From contig NZ_BQHW01000016.1 in NCBI RefSeq assembly GCF_021602025.1, positions 1-64,000 of the forward strand: a DNA stretch of 64,000 nt, written 5' to 3'. This document shows positions 54,801 through 63,245 of this stretch, in pieces. The number at the start of each line of letters is the position of its first letter. Positions within the stretch are counted from its first letter, which is position 1. The position numbers were made by a program, and so were the translations under genes. The notes below the pieces were generated by a model. That model was not told where the DNA came from. It did no database searches and saw only the letters and a program-made list of their open reading frames with translations. The DNA comes from Pseudomonas ceruminis (GTDB lineage Bacteria; Pseudomonadota; Gammaproteobacteria; Pseudomonadales; Pseudomonadaceae).

Positions 54801-55052
54801 CGCCTGCGTCTGCGCCCGATCCTGATGACCTCGATCGCCTTCATCATGGGTGTGGTACCGCTGGTGTTCTCCTCCGGCGCCGGCTCGGAAATGCGCCACG
54901 CCATGGGTGTCGCGGTGTTCTCGGGGATGATTGGCGTCACCGTGTTCGGGCTGTTCCTGACCCCGGTGTTCTTCTTCCTGATCCGCCGTTTCGTCGAACG
55001 TCGCCAGGCCCGCAAGGCCGAACGCGTTCAATCGCTGGAGAGCCATGCATGA
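51873..55052 (+). CDS. mexF: MexF, RND multidrug efflux pump
   Basis: The protein has 1059 residues. It starts MNFSKFFITRPIFAAVLSL and carries the TM4 Asp pair (IVVDDAIVVVENVERN) and TM10 Lys (LACKNAILIVEFAKDEQ). Long recalled stretches are near-identical to P. aeruginosa MexF, which exports chloramphenicol, fluoroquinolones and trimethoprim by proton antiport. It follows mexE after 12 bases and overlaps oprN by four (ATGA). Confidence 0.94.
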   Translation: MNFSKFFITRPIFAAVLSLVLLIAGSIALFQLPISEYPEVVPPTVVVRANFPGANPKVIGETVAAPLEQAITGVENMLYMSSQSTADGKLTLTITFALGTDLDNAQVQVQNRVTRTQPKLPEEVTRIGITVDKASPDLTMVVHLTSPDNRYDMLYLSNYAILNIKDELARLGGVGDVQLFGMGDYSLRVWLDPNKTASRNLTASDVVAAIREQNRQVAAGQLGAPPAPGSTSFQLSINTQGRLVNEEEFENIIIRAGADGEITRLKDIARVELGSSQYALRSLLNNQPAVALPIFQRPGSNAIEISDEVRAKMAELKKDFPEGMDYSIVYDPTIFVRGSIEAVVHTLFEALVLVVLVVILFLQTWRASIIPLLAVPVSLIGTFAVMHLFGFSLNALSLFGLVLAIGIVVDDAIVVVENVERNIGLGLPPLEATQKAMSEVTGPIIATALVLCAVFVPAAFISGLTGQFYKQFALTIAISTVISAFNSLTLSPALAAVLLKDHHAPKDRFSRFLEKLLGSWLFAPFNRFFDRASHRYVGGVRRVIRSSGIALFVYAGLMGLTYLGFSSTPTGFVPAQDKQYLVAFAQLPDAASLDRTEAVIKRMSEIALKQPGVADSVAFPGLSINGFTNSPNSGIVFTPLKPFNERKDPSQSAAAIAAALNAQFADIQDAYIAIFPPPPVQGLGTIGGFRLQIEDRGNLGYEALYKETQNIIAKSHNVPELAGLFTSYQVNVPQVDAAIDREKAKTHGVAITDIFDTLQVYLGSLYTNDFNRFGRTYQVNVQAEQQFRLDAEQIGQLKVRNNLGEMIPLATFLKVSDTSGPDRVMHYNGFITAEINGAAAPGYSSGQAEAAIEKLLKEELPNGMTFEWTDLTYQQILSGNTALLVFPLCVLLAFLVLAAQYESWSLPLAVILIVPMTLLSAITGVIVSGGDNNIFTQIGLIVLVGLACKNAILIVEFAKDEQAKGLDPLAAVLEACRLRLRPILMTSIAFIMGVVPLVFSSGAGSEMRHAMGVAVFSGMIGVTVFGLFLTPVFFFLIRRFVERRQARKAERVQSLESHA

Positions 55053-56464
55053 ACCTGCTCAAACCCCTGACCCCAAGCCTGCTGGCACTGGCCTTGGCGG
55101 CCTGCGCAGTAGGCCCGGACTACAAGACCCCGGACACTGAACCGGCGCGTCTGGACAGCGATGTGCAAGCCAAGGCCTTTGACCGCAGCCGTTTCGAAAG
55201 CGTGTGGTGGAAGCAGTTCGACGACCCGGTGCTGAACCAGTTGGTGCAGGCCTCACTGGAGGGCAACCGCGACCTGCGCGTGGCCTTTGCCAGGCTCAAG
55301 TCGGCACGGGCGATCCGCGATGATGCCGCCAACGACCAGTTGCCAGTGGTCACCAGCCGCGCCAGCAGCGAGATCGGCAAGGGCCAGATCCCCGGCCAGA
55401 CCGAGCAGCGGGTCAACAGCGAGCGATACGACCTGGGCCTGGACATGGCCTGGGAGCTCGACTTGTTCGGCCGTATCCAGCGTCAGATCGAAGCCAGCGA
55501 TGCCCAGGCCGCGGCAGCGCAGGCCGATTTGCAGCAACTGCAGGTCAGCCTGATCGCGGAACTGGTAGACGCCTATGGCCAACTGCGTGGTGCGCAGTTG
55601 CGTGAAAAGATCGCCGTCGCCAACCTCAAGACCCAGCAGGAGTCCCGCAACATCACCGTAACCCTGCGCGACGCCGGGGTTGGCAACGAACTGGACGTGG
55701 TGCGCGCCGATGCCCGTCTGGCCGGCGTCGAAGCCACCGTGCCACAGTTGCAAGCCGAACAGGCCCGCGCGCGCCATCGGATCGCGACACTGCTGGGCCA
55801 GCGCCCGGACGCGCTGACGGTGGACCTTTCGCCAAAAGCCCTGCCGGCCATCGCCAAGGCCCTGCCGGTGGGCGACCCCGGTGAGCTACTGCGCCGCCGC
55901 CCGGACATCCGCAGCGCCGAGCGCCAGCTGGCAGCCGCCACGGCCAATGTCGGCGTGGCAACGGCCGACCTGTTCCCACGGGTCAGCCTCAGCGGGTTCC
56001 TGGGCTTCACTGCCGCGCGCGGTTCGCAGATTGGCTCGTCCGCTGCCAACGCCTGGGGCCTGGGCCCGAGCATCACCTGGGCAGCGTTCGACCTGGGCAG
56101 CGTGCGTGCGCGTCTGCGCGGTGCCAAAGCCGATGCCGAAGGCGCCCTGGCCAACTACGAACAGCAGGTATTGCTGGCCCTTGAGGAATCGGCCAATGCC
56201 TTCAGCGACTACGACAAGACCCAGCAGCGACTGCTGTCGCTGATGCGCCAGAGCGATGCCAGCCGCAAAGCGGCAGACCTGGCCTCGGTGCGCTATCGCG
56301 AAGGTACGGTCGACTACCTGGTGCTGCTCGATGCGGAACGTGAACGGCTCAGCGCCGAAGATGCGCAGGCGCAGGGCGAGGTCGAGCTGTATCGCGGGAT
56401 CGTCTCGATCTACAAGGCACTGGGCGGTGGCTGGCAGCCAGAAACAGTAGCCAGCACACGCTGA
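55049..56464 (+). CDS. oprN: OprN-type outer-membrane efflux channel lipoprotein
   Basis: The protein has 471 residues. The lipoprotein signal is LALAACAVGPDY, the usual N-terminus of OprM/OprN/NodT-family channels. Two repeated OEP helical/beta modules follow, with the family hallmark VGNELDVVRADARLAGVEA and LRRRPDIRSAERQLAAATANVGVA. It completes the MexEF pump across the outer membrane. A strong terminator follows 50 bases after the stop. Confidence 0.92.
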   Translation: MNLLKPLTPSLLALALAACAVGPDYKTPDTEPARLDSDVQAKAFDRSRFESVWWKQFDDPVLNQLVQASLEGNRDLRVAFARLKSARAIRDDAANDQLPVVTSRASSEIGKGQIPGQTEQRVNSERYDLGLDMAWELDLFGRIQRQIEASDAQAAAAQADLQQLQVSLIAELVDAYGQLRGAQLREKIAVANLKTQQESRNITVTLRDAGVGNELDVVRADARLAGVEATVPQLQAEQARARHRIATLLGQRPDALTVDLSPKALPAIAKALPVGDPGELLRRRPDIRSAERQLAAATANVGVATADLFPRVSLSGFLGFTAARGSQIGSSAANAWGLGPSITWAAFDLGSVRARLRGAKADAEGALANYEQQVLLALEESANAFSDYDKTQQRLLSLMRQSDASRKAADLASVRYREGTVDYLVLLDAERERLSAEDAQAQGEVELYRGIVSIYKALGGGWQPETVASTR

Positions 56465-56513
56465 TTCACCCGCTTTCAACGGCTCCTTTGGTTGGATCCT
56501 CCCCCAACCGTTT

Positions 56514-56545
56514 GCCCCGCAGGCCTCGGCCCGCGGGGCTTTTTT
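56514..56545 (+). terminator. Intrinsic terminator of mexEF-oprN
   Basis: GCCCCGC and GCGGGGC form a 7-bp GC stem across a 12-base loop, followed by TTTTTT. A clear rho-independent terminator. Confidence 0.88.
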
Positions 56546-56696
56546 ATGTGGCCAGGGCAGGCTCTGCCGTCGGTGTATTCCAGGCCCCGTGAAATGCCTT
56601 TACCCAGCCGCTTTGCCTGCAGCGGTGGCGCTGCGGGCACCTTAACGGTGCTTGCAGCCCACGGCGTTCTGCCCCAAGCTCTTTGTTCCCGCCGCC

Positions 56697-57764
56697 ATGG
56701 ACTACCCAATGCCCAGACGCCACCGCTACCTGATCGCTGTACTGCTGCTGATTCTGGTATCGATCGGTATCGTCTACTTGCGTCGGGACACCCAACCCAC
56801 GCCGCCGACATTGCCTGCGCATAGCTACGCCAAGGCCTTGCGCCAGGCCCACGACGGCCAGCCAGGCGCCGCGCGGGTGCTCTACCAACAACTGCAACGC
56901 GACGACCTGCCCCCGATCCGTCGCGCAGCCCTGTACGAAGAGCTGCCCAATTACCCATCGCCCCAGGCACTGAAGCTGGCGCGTCTGGACCTGGAAAACG
57001 ACGACCCGCTGGTGCGCCGCGCAGCCATCGCCAGCATCCGTCGCCTGCTGCCGGCATCACAGCGCAGCCTGGCGTTGGGGCCGCTACTGGATGATGACGA
57101 GCAAAGCGTACGCTTCGCTGCCGTGGATGCCTTGCTCGGCCTGGACCCCGACGCCATCGGCCTTTACTTCGGCCCTTTGCAGGCCGCCCTGGAGCAGTAC
57201 CAGCAAGCCCTGGAGCAGCAACCTGACGACGCCGAGGCGCAAGTGCACCTGGCGCGGCTGTATTTGCACGAAAATGACTATGCCCAGGCCCAGGCTGCGC
57301 TGCAGCGCAGCCTTGCAGTGGCGCCGGACAGCCTTGACGCGCTGGCCACACAGGTGCGCCTGCTGGAGCGCCAGGGCCAGCATGACCCGTCCAGGCAAGT
57401 CCTGGGCAAGGCCTTGGCACTGCGCCCGGATTCGGCGTTTCTGCAGCATGAGCTCGGCCTTTGGCTGATCCGCCACGACCAGCGCGAGTATGCCCTGCTG
57501 GCCTTGTCACGCGCCGTGGAACTGGAGCCGGACAATGCCGATTATCGCTACACACTGGCGGTTACGCTGCATGACCTCGAACAGGCCGATGCCGCGCAGA
57601 AACAGCTTGAAACCCTGCTCAGCCGGCAACCGGCCAATCGCCGGGCACGGGTGCTGCTGATTCAGTACTGGAAAGAAACCGGCCAGTTGCAGAATGTGCA
57701 GGTTCTGCTCGCCGAGCTAGAGCGGCAAAACCCGGATGACCCTTTCCTGCAACAGGGGTTGTAG
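56697..57764 (+). CDS. Membrane-anchored TPR/HEAT-like protein
   Basis: The protein has 355 residues. A short N-terminus is followed by one membrane helix (about 10-26, LIAVLLLILVSIGIVYL). HEAT-like repeats come next (VRRAAIASIRRLLP, VRFAAVDALLGLD) at about 75-160, then four or more TPR units (EQYQQALEQQPDDAEAQVHLARLY, LGKALALRPDSAFLQHELGLWL, AVELEPDNADYRYTLAVTLHD). The soluble part is predicted to be periplasmic and to hold protein partners. The start choice between 56697 and 56709 is unsure, as neither has a good ribosome site. No partner gene is evident. Confidence 0.75.
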   Translation: MDYPMPRRHRYLIAVLLLILVSIGIVYLRRDTQPTPPTLPAHSYAKALRQAHDGQPGAARVLYQQLQRDDLPPIRRAALYEELPNYPSPQALKLARLDLENDDPLVRRAAIASIRRLLPASQRSLALGPLLDDDEQSVRFAAVDALLGLDPDAIGLYFGPLQAALEQYQQALEQQPDDAEAQVHLARLYLHENDYAQAQAALQRSLAVAPDSLDALATQVRLLERQGQHDPSRQVLGKALALRPDSAFLQHELGLWLIRHDQREYALLALSRAVELEPDNADYRYTLAVTLHDLEQADAAQKQLETLLSRQPANRRARVLLIQYWKETGQLQNVQVLLAELERQNPDDPFLQQGL

Positions 57765-57860
57765 TTAGGTTGAACCCTGTACAAGTGCCCGTGGTCCAGT
57801 GGGTATCGGACCACTTATGGCATGGCCAAGCACCGGCAGTGCCCCTGAAGGAGAATCGCT

Positions 57861-59465
57861 TTGGCCAGCCCGCTGTCGCTGGACGAACGTGCCTTGATTC
57901 TGGCACCCCCGCAACTGGCCACGGACACTTCGAGGTTACTGGCCAGCGCGGGTATCGACTGCCTCTGCGCGGACGACATCGACAACCTGCAGGCCTACCT
58001 TACTGAAGGTGCAGGCATGGCGATCATAGCCCAGCATACCCTCGACAACAGCCCAAGTGCTGTGCTGCAAGGGTTCATCGACCAGCAACCAAGCTGGTCG
58101 GACCTGCCGATTGTGCTACTCACCCAGGCTTGCCCCTCGGCCGGCACACCGCCCGACCACCCCTTGGGTAACCTGACCTTGCTGGCCACACCCTTTGACG
58201 ATGCACAGTTGCTGCAACTGATTCGGGTGGCGCTGCGCAACAGGCGCCGCCAGTATCGCGCGCGCGATCAAATGCTCGATCTGCAACACCGCCTGGAAGC
58301 TCGCAGCGAGGCGCAGCAGGCTGCCGAGCTGGCCGTGCAGCAGACCCGCAAAATGGAGGCAATCGGCCAATTGGCTGGCGGCGTGGCCCATGACTTCAAT
58401 AATCTGCTGACCAGTATCGGCGGCAGCTTCGAGTTGATTGAGCGGCGCCTGAAACAAGGCCGTAGCCAAGGCCTGGAAGGCATCCTGCACATGGGGCAGG
58501 AAGCGGTGTCGCGTGCAGCGCGGCTCACTCATCGGTTGTTGGCGTTTTCTTCACGGCAATCGCTGCATAGCCAACGCATCGACCTGCATGCCTTGCTCCA
58601 GACACAGCGGCTCGGCGCGGCACACCAGCACGCCGTGGTCCTGCAACTGGACCTGCCGGCAAACCTCTGGCCGGTGGAGGCGGACGATGCGCAGTTGCAA
58701 GAGGCCGTCGACAACCTGCTGATCAACGCGTGCGAGGCCATGCCCAGCGGCGGGGTGCTGCGCATCGAAGCGTGTAATCGGCAGGTTCTGGCGCAACAGT
58801 TCGCTGACGCGGGCCTTGCCGAGGGTGAGTATGCTTGCCTGAGCATCATCGACAACGGCCAGGGCATGTCGCAAAGCACCCTTGAACATGCCTTCGACCC
58901 GTTCTTCAGCACCAAGCCGATCGGCCAGGGGGTCGGGCTGGGGCTCTCGATGGTGTACGGGTTCAGTAAGCAGTCCCAAGGTCATGTGGTGCTCAATAGC
59001 CGCATGGGCCAAGGGACGCGAGTGGACCTGTATCTGCCGCGCCACCTCGACAAGGCGCCCAAGCCAATGCCTGCGCCCTCACCCCGCCCGGCTGACCATG
59101 GCCGTAACGTGCTGTTGGTCGAAGATGACCCGCACGTACGGGAACTGTTATGCCAGGCGCTGCACGAAGACGGCTTTTCCTGTGCCAGCGTTACCAACGC
59201 CAGCGAAGCGCTGCAAGTTCTGCGTGCCGGCCAACCTGTCGACCTGCTGGTCACCGATGTGGGCCTGCCCGGTATGAATGGCCGCCAGCTCGCAGAAATC
59301 TCCCGCAACTTGCGCCCGCTGCTACCGGTCTTGTTCATAACCGGTTACGCCGAGACGGCGATGGCCCGAGAAGGCTTTCTTGCCCCAGGCATGCAATTGA
59401 TCTGCAAGCCGTTCGAACTCAAGCACTTGAAGGCACAAATAGCAAAAATGCTCGACGAAGTTTAA
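57861..59465 (+). CDS. Hybrid sensor histidine kinase/response regulator, soluble
   Basis: The protein has 534 residues, starting at a TTG with GAAGGAG eight bases upstream. Domains: an N-terminal receiver-like domain (about 1-125) that lacks the phospho-acceptor Asp; a coiled linker; the HisKA box with GGVAHDFNNLL (H177); a HATPase domain with DNGQGMS and GVGLGLSMVYGF; and a C-terminal receiver with VEDDPHVRELL and phospho-acceptor Asp in LLVTDVGLPGMNG (about 465). No membrane helix, so a cytoplasmic signal is sensed. The lone PAS protein gene is convergent, six bases away. Confidence 0.87.
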   Translation: MASPLSLDERALILAPPQLATDTSRLLASAGIDCLCADDIDNLQAYLTEGAGMAIIAQHTLDNSPSAVLQGFIDQQPSWSDLPIVLLTQACPSAGTPPDHPLGNLTLLATPFDDAQLLQLIRVALRNRRRQYRARDQMLDLQHRLEARSEAQQAAELAVQQTRKMEAIGQLAGGVAHDFNNLLTSIGGSFELIERRLKQGRSQGLEGILHMGQEAVSRAARLTHRLLAFSSRQSLHSQRIDLHALLQTQRLGAAHQHAVVLQLDLPANLWPVEADDAQLQEAVDNLLINACEAMPSGGVLRIEACNRQVLAQQFADAGLAEGEYACLSIIDNGQGMSQSTLEHAFDPFFSTKPIGQGVGLGLSMVYGFSKQSQGHVVLNSRMGQGTRVDLYLPRHLDKAPKPMPAPSPRPADHGRNVLLVEDDPHVRELLCQALHEDGFSCASVTNASEALQVLRAGQPVDLLVTDVGLPGMNGRQLAEISRNLRPLLPVLFITGYAETAMAREGFLAPGMQLICKPFELKHLKAQIAKMLDEV

Positions 59466-59471
59466 GTCTCA

Positions 59472-59927
59472 CTAAGCCCCGCCACCGTTGGCCAAGGTGG
59501 TCCCATCGCTCATGGTTCTTACCGCCGTATGCAGCATACCCGCCACTTCATGCTGCTCATTGAACAGGGGGGTGTAGCTGAAGAGGTACCACGCCGACGC
59601 TTCGGCATCCCCATGTTGGATCGCACGAGGGTTAGCCTCGAGCAGCCCGATACCGCTCTCCATTACCTTGAACACCTTTGGGCCGATGTCGCCCCAGGCC
59701 GTCTCCCACACCGTATCGAAGCGCTTGCCGAGGGCGTCGTCGCGGGCGTTCAGCAAGGCGGCATAGCCATCGTTATGGATCACGGTCATGTCCCCACCCC
59801 AGACTACGGCACTGGGAAAGGGGGAAAGGAGCATCATGTCCACGGCGATGCGCAACGAGGGCTGCCAATACGGCAGCGGCCCAAGTTCGGTTTTTCGCCA
59901 GTTGAAGGTGCTGATGCGTTGTACCAT
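59472..59927 (-). CDS. Stand-alone PAS-domain protein
   Basis: The protein has 151 residues from the ATG at 59927. WRKTELGPLPYWQPSLRIAVDMML, then SPFPSAVVWGGDMTVIHNDGYAALL, matches the N-terminal PAS unit of many Pseudomonas sensor kinases (W-x-x-T-x-LGP-x-x-x-W pattern). It ends after one PAS fold with no kinase, GGDEF or other output domain. It could be a truncated kinase or an independent sensor acting with the convergent hybrid kinase. The frame extends upstream to 60062, but that part does not look like the family. Confidence 0.65.
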   Translation of the reverse strand: MVQRISTFNWRKTELGPLPYWQPSLRIAVDMMLLSPFPSAVVWGGDMTVIHNDGYAALLNARDDALGKRFDTVWETAWGDIGPKVFKVMESGIGLLEANPRAIQHGDAEASAWYLFSYTPLFNEQHEVAGMLHTAVRTMSDGTTLANGGGA

Positions 59928-60232
59928 CGCCCCTTGCACTTTTGCCCGAACCGCCAACTCAACAGGTTGTATCGCAGGAATGGATGAAGCGCGGTATGCA
60001 AACACTATGCTGCCTCCATCATTAAGTGGATGAAGAAGCCTCGGCCTCATCATCTGCTGCAAGTTCGATTACTGCAATACCGAACGTTTGAATTAGCCCG
60101 CACTACTTAATACCCGCTAAATAGTAGCACAGCGCCATTGTGGCAGCGGTGCAAACCACAACTATGCTCATTAGGTTTCCCCCGGCATCATGCAGTGGCT
60201 TTCCCTCATTTGACACCAATGGGAGCGTGGTA
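59928..60232. other. 305-base divergent gap with a possible 22-residue membrane peptide
   Basis: The gap lies between the PAS gene (minus) and the PfpI-type gene (plus). On the minus strand, 60103-60171 encodes a 22-residue hydrophobic peptide (MSIVVVCTAATMALCYYLAG, then IK) preceded by GGGGGAA about five bases before the ATG. It may be a small membrane protein, but evidence is thin. No terminator was seen. Confidence 0.3.
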
Positions 60233-60916
60233 ATGAGCAAGAAGATGCTGGTGGTGCTGACCAACACAGCCAAATACCCGAGCCTGACCCGCGCCACCGG
60301 CCTGTGGCTGGGGGAAGCGGTGCATTTCGTCGATAAGGTGCAAAACGCCGGGTACACCGCTGATTACGTAAGCCCTGGCGGGGGTTACGTGCCGATCGAC
60401 CCGCACAGCCTGCAAATGGCACCGGAACTGGACTGGCAATGGTATAACGACAAGTCGTTCATGAACCGCCTCGGTGCCTCACTGCCCCCCGGCAAGGTCA
60501 ACGCGGCCGATTACTGCGCCATCTATTACGCTGGGGGCCACGGGGTGATGTGGGACTTCCCCGAAAACCAGCACCTACAGGAGCTGGCGCGCAAGATCTA
60601 TGAACAGAACGGTGTCGTTGCCGCGGTATGCCACGGCGTAGTCGGCCTGCTGAACATCAAGCTCAGCGATAACCGCCTACTGCTCAAGGATCGTCAGATC
60701 ACCGGCTTTTCCAACATTGAGGAAAAACTGGCCGAGCTTGAAAGTGCGGTGCCTTTCCTGACGGAAAACGAACTGCGCGCCCGCGGCGGCATTTACAGCA
60801 AGCATGAAGACCCCTGGAAACCGTTCGTGGTTTGCGATGACCGGGTTATCACCGGCCAAAACCCCGCCTCCACGGGCCTGTTGGCCGAGAAGGTACTTTC
60901 GGTACTGAGTTCGTGA
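60233..60916 (+). CDS. DJ-1/PfpI-superfamily protein (Hsp31-like)
   Basis: The protein has 227 residues. The nucleophile elbow is AAVCHGVVGLL with C133 and H134, and the glyoxalase-III/Hsp31 group's Glu-containing and GGHGVMWDFPEN segments are present. Proteins of this group act as glutathione-independent glyoxalases, protein deglycases or stress chaperones. The start at 60233 has GGGAG ten bases upstream; an earlier frame start at 60140 lacks such a site. It stands alone. Confidence 0.85.
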   Translation: MSKKMLVVLTNTAKYPSLTRATGLWLGEAVHFVDKVQNAGYTADYVSPGGGYVPIDPHSLQMAPELDWQWYNDKSFMNRLGASLPPGKVNAADYCAIYYAGGHGVMWDFPENQHLQELARKIYEQNGVVAAVCHGVVGLLNIKLSDNRLLLKDRQITGFSNIEEKLAELESAVPFLTENELRARGGIYSKHEDPWKPFVVCDDRVITGQNPASTGLLAEKVLSVLSS

Positions 60917-61050
60917 TCGGTCTTACGCCAAGGCGCTACCAATCCCAAGCTAAAAACGGCTACGGATTACAGTAGCGCCCCTGCTGGATACATAGGCTCT
61001 TCGTTCAACAGTCCATCACGGACGGCTTCGAACAGGAGGGCAGCAGGCCC

Positions 61051-61854
61051 ATGGCAAAATTCAGGATTGGCACACGAAGAATGCTGGAGGTGTTGCTGAC
61101 GCTGGTAATCAGCTTGGTGCCCGTCGTTTCAGGCCTGGCGGTCATGCTTTACCAGCAAGACAAGAAGCTTGAAGACAACGCACGTGTGTCAGTGCAGGAG
61201 GCCATCTTTTCCATCGACCTTGCACTGGACCGGTTGCGCGCAGCGGCCATCACAGCAATGCCTTTTGCCGGCAGCCCTTGCGAATCGGCCAAGGAGCACC
61301 TGCTCAAACAGGTTCAAGACATCCACTTCCTGCGTGCGCTGGCGGTGGCCACCGATGGCCAAACTTACTGCGACACCTTGGTTCCTGCCCTGGATACCGG
61401 CTCGCTGTTCGCGCACTCGCAATCTTCGGTAAAACTGATTTTCGATTCACCCGCTACCCCCAACGCAGTTCTGGTCGCCTACCAGCTTCGCGAAGGCGAC
61501 GTGAGCGTCATTGCGACGACCTATGGCTTTGAACTGCGTAACGAGCTTCGTGGCTTTCAAGATGGCTTGACGTTGCTGCTGGAATTCGACGACCTGTACA
61601 TCTGGGCAGATGGCGACAGCCGAGACCTTGCCCCACCCTCGCAAGCCGAGTTCTTCAAGACAGGCAAATCGAGCAAGTTCGGCTACACCGTCAAGGCTGG
61701 CTACGCAGAGGGTTTCACCGCCCAGGAAACGCAACAGGCACTGCGCCAGATCCTTCCGTCACTTTCCCTGGTGGGGATCATTACCGGTTCGATCGTCTTC
61801 TGGGGGGCGTTCAGGCAGCGTGGCAAGCGGGGTCGTACCGCCGTCGAGGGGTGA
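61051..61854 (+). CDS. CSS-type periplasmic sensor protein without output domain
   Basis: The protein has 267 residues: TM1 about 12-34, a periplasmic domain of about 200 residues, TM2 about 236-255, and a basic tail of only about 12 residues. Two Cys residues, C77 (AGSPCES) and C107 (TYCDTL), lie at the same spacing as the redox pair of CSS-motif phosphodiesterases; the motif reads CDT instead of CSS. The EAL domain that normally follows is absent. The related gene at 63246, with a canonical CSS motif, is on the other side of hpd. A decayed phosphodiesterase or a free-standing regulator are both possible. Confidence 0.7.
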   Translation: MAKFRIGTRRMLEVLLTLVISLVPVVSGLAVMLYQQDKKLEDNARVSVQEAIFSIDLALDRLRAAAITAMPFAGSPCESAKEHLLKQVQDIHFLRALAVATDGQTYCDTLVPALDTGSLFAHSQSSVKLIFDSPATPNAVLVAYQLREGDVSVIATTYGFELRNELRGFQDGLTLLLEFDDLYIWADGDSRDLAPPSQAEFFKTGKSSKFGYTVKAGYAEGFTAQETQQALRQILPSLSLVGIITGSIVFWGAFRQRGKRGRTAVEG

Positions 61855-61864
61855 CGGCGGTACG
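61834..61864. terminator. Bidirectional hairpin between the CSS protein gene and hpd
   Basis: CGTACCGCCGTC at 61834-61845 pairs perfectly with GACGGCGGTACG at 61853-61864 across a 7-base loop. The stem includes the stop codon of the CSS gene and ends six bases before the hpd stop. It has no long T-run but sits between convergent genes. Confidence 0.6.
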
Positions 61865-61870
61865 CGTTAC

Positions 61871-62947
61871 TCATTCAGCATTGAGCACGCCGCGCCGCAC
61901 CTGATCACGTTCGATGGATTCGAACAGGGCCTTGAAGTTGCCTTCGCCAAAGCCATCGTCGCCCTTGCGCTGAATGAACTCGAAGAACACCGGCCCGAGC
62001 AGGGTTTCCGAGAAGATCTGCAGCAGCAGACGCCTGTCACCTGGCTCGGAAGCCCCGTCGAGCAGAATGCCGCGGGCCTGCAGCTCGCCAACCGGCTCCC
62101 CGTGGCCTGGTAGACGCTCTTCGAGCATCTCGTAATAGGTCTGTGGCGGCGCTGTCATGAAGCGCATGCCATAACCCTTGAGCGCGTCCCACGTCTTGAT
62201 CAGGTCGTCGGTGAGGAATGCCACATGCTGAATGCCCTCGCCGTTGAACTGCATGAGGAACTCTTCGATCTGCCCCGCCCCTTTGGACGACTCCTCGTTC
62301 AGCGGAATGCGGATCATGCCGTCTGGAGCGGTCATGGCCTTGGAAGTCAGGCCGGTGTACTCACCCTTGATGTCGAAGTAGCGAATTTCACGGAAGTTGA
62401 ACAGCTTCTCGTAGAAACCGGCCCAATAGGCCATGCGTCCGCGATAAACGTTGTGGGTCAGGTGGTCGATGATCTTCAGCCCCGCGCCTACCGGGTGACG
62501 GTCGACGCCCTCGATGAAGTTGAAATCGATATCGTAGATCGAGCTGCCCTCTTCAAAGCGGTCGATCAGGTACAGCGGCGCACCACCGATGCCCTTGATC
62601 GCCGGCAGGCGCAACTCCATCGGGCCGGTTTCGATTTCTACTGGCTGCGCACCCAGCTCCAGGGCACGGGCATAGGCCTCGTGGGCATTGCGTACACGAA
62701 ACGCCATGCCACATACCGACGGGCCGTGCTCGGCAGCAAAGTACGAGGTGATGCTCTTGGGCTCATTGTTGAGGATCAGGTTGATGCCACCCTGGCGATA
62801 CAGGTGCACGTCCTTGGAACGGTGGGTAGCCACCTTGGTGAAACCGAGCATCTGGAAGACCGGTTCCAGAACCCCCGGAGTCGGTGATGCCAGTTCAATG
62901 AATTCGAAGCCCATCAGGCCCATTGGATTGTCGAAGATATCAGCCAT
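61871..62947 (-). CDS. hpd: 4-hydroxyphenylpyruvate dioxygenase
   Basis: The protein has 358 residues, the exact length of the Pseudomonas enzyme. Iron ligands are the His in [12 protein letters not shown], the His in [11 protein letters not shown] and the Glu in [19 protein letters not shown]. It converts 4-hydroxyphenylpyruvate to homogentisate in tyrosine breakdown. The ATG at 62947 ([16 protein letters not shown]) is the family start and has GAGG about ten bases upstream; an ATG two codons earlier is too close to that site. No other hmg/fah genes are adjacent, so the gene appears to be on its own here. Confidence 0.96.
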   Translation of the reverse strand: MADIFDNPMGLMGFEFIELASPTPGVLEPVFQMLGFTKVATHRSKDVHLYRQGGINLILNNEPKSITSYFAAEHGPSVCGMAFRVRNAHEAYARALELGAQPVEIETGPMELRLPAIKGIGGAPLYLIDRFEEGSSIYDIDFNFIEGVDRHPVGAGLKIIDHLTHNVYRGRMAYWAGFYEKLFNFREIRYFDIKGEYTGLTSKAMTAPDGMIRIPLNEESSKGAGQIEEFLMQFNGEGIQHVAFLTDDLIKTWDALKGYGMRFMTAPPQTYYEMLEERLPGHGEPVGELQARGILLDGASEPGDRRLLLQIFSETLLGPVFFEFIQRKGDDGFGEGNFKALFESIERDQVRRGVLNAE

Positions 62948-63245
62948 GTTCATGTCCTCATCAGAAGCAAAAATTATCGAATGCCGGGGATGCTGGACAG
63001 AACTGGCGGTGAACATGGGATGCCTCGCACGCTGCGGGCGAGGAAGTCACCAATGATCAGTTTGAACCCTTGGTATCTCATAGGGACCCATTCTCGTTGG
63101 GCTGATCCTTCAGTGGCGAAGGACCTTATTGTTGTATTCGTAAACCGATTCTACAGTGCGTAAATTCCTTTGTCGCGTATTTGTTGGCCGCCCGATCTGA
63201 CATACGGCTATCCTCACTACTTTCCTACCTGAAGATTAGGACAGC

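Noticed and set aside
52428-55046. An 872-codon open frame on the strand opposite mexF
   Set aside because: It lies wholly inside mexF, has repetitive His/Gln/Asp-rich translation typical of antisense frames in high-GC DNA, and no recognisable domain.
57791-57818. GTGGTCC ... GGACCAC hairpin as part of a tRNA or terminator
   Set aside because: No cloverleaf can be drawn around it and no T-run follows; it is a simple short hairpin in the kinase gene leader.
63120-63170. CGTAAA direct repeats upstream of hpd as a regulator site
   Set aside because: Two hexamers 14 bases apart are too little evidence without a known binding protein or a clear promoter beside them.
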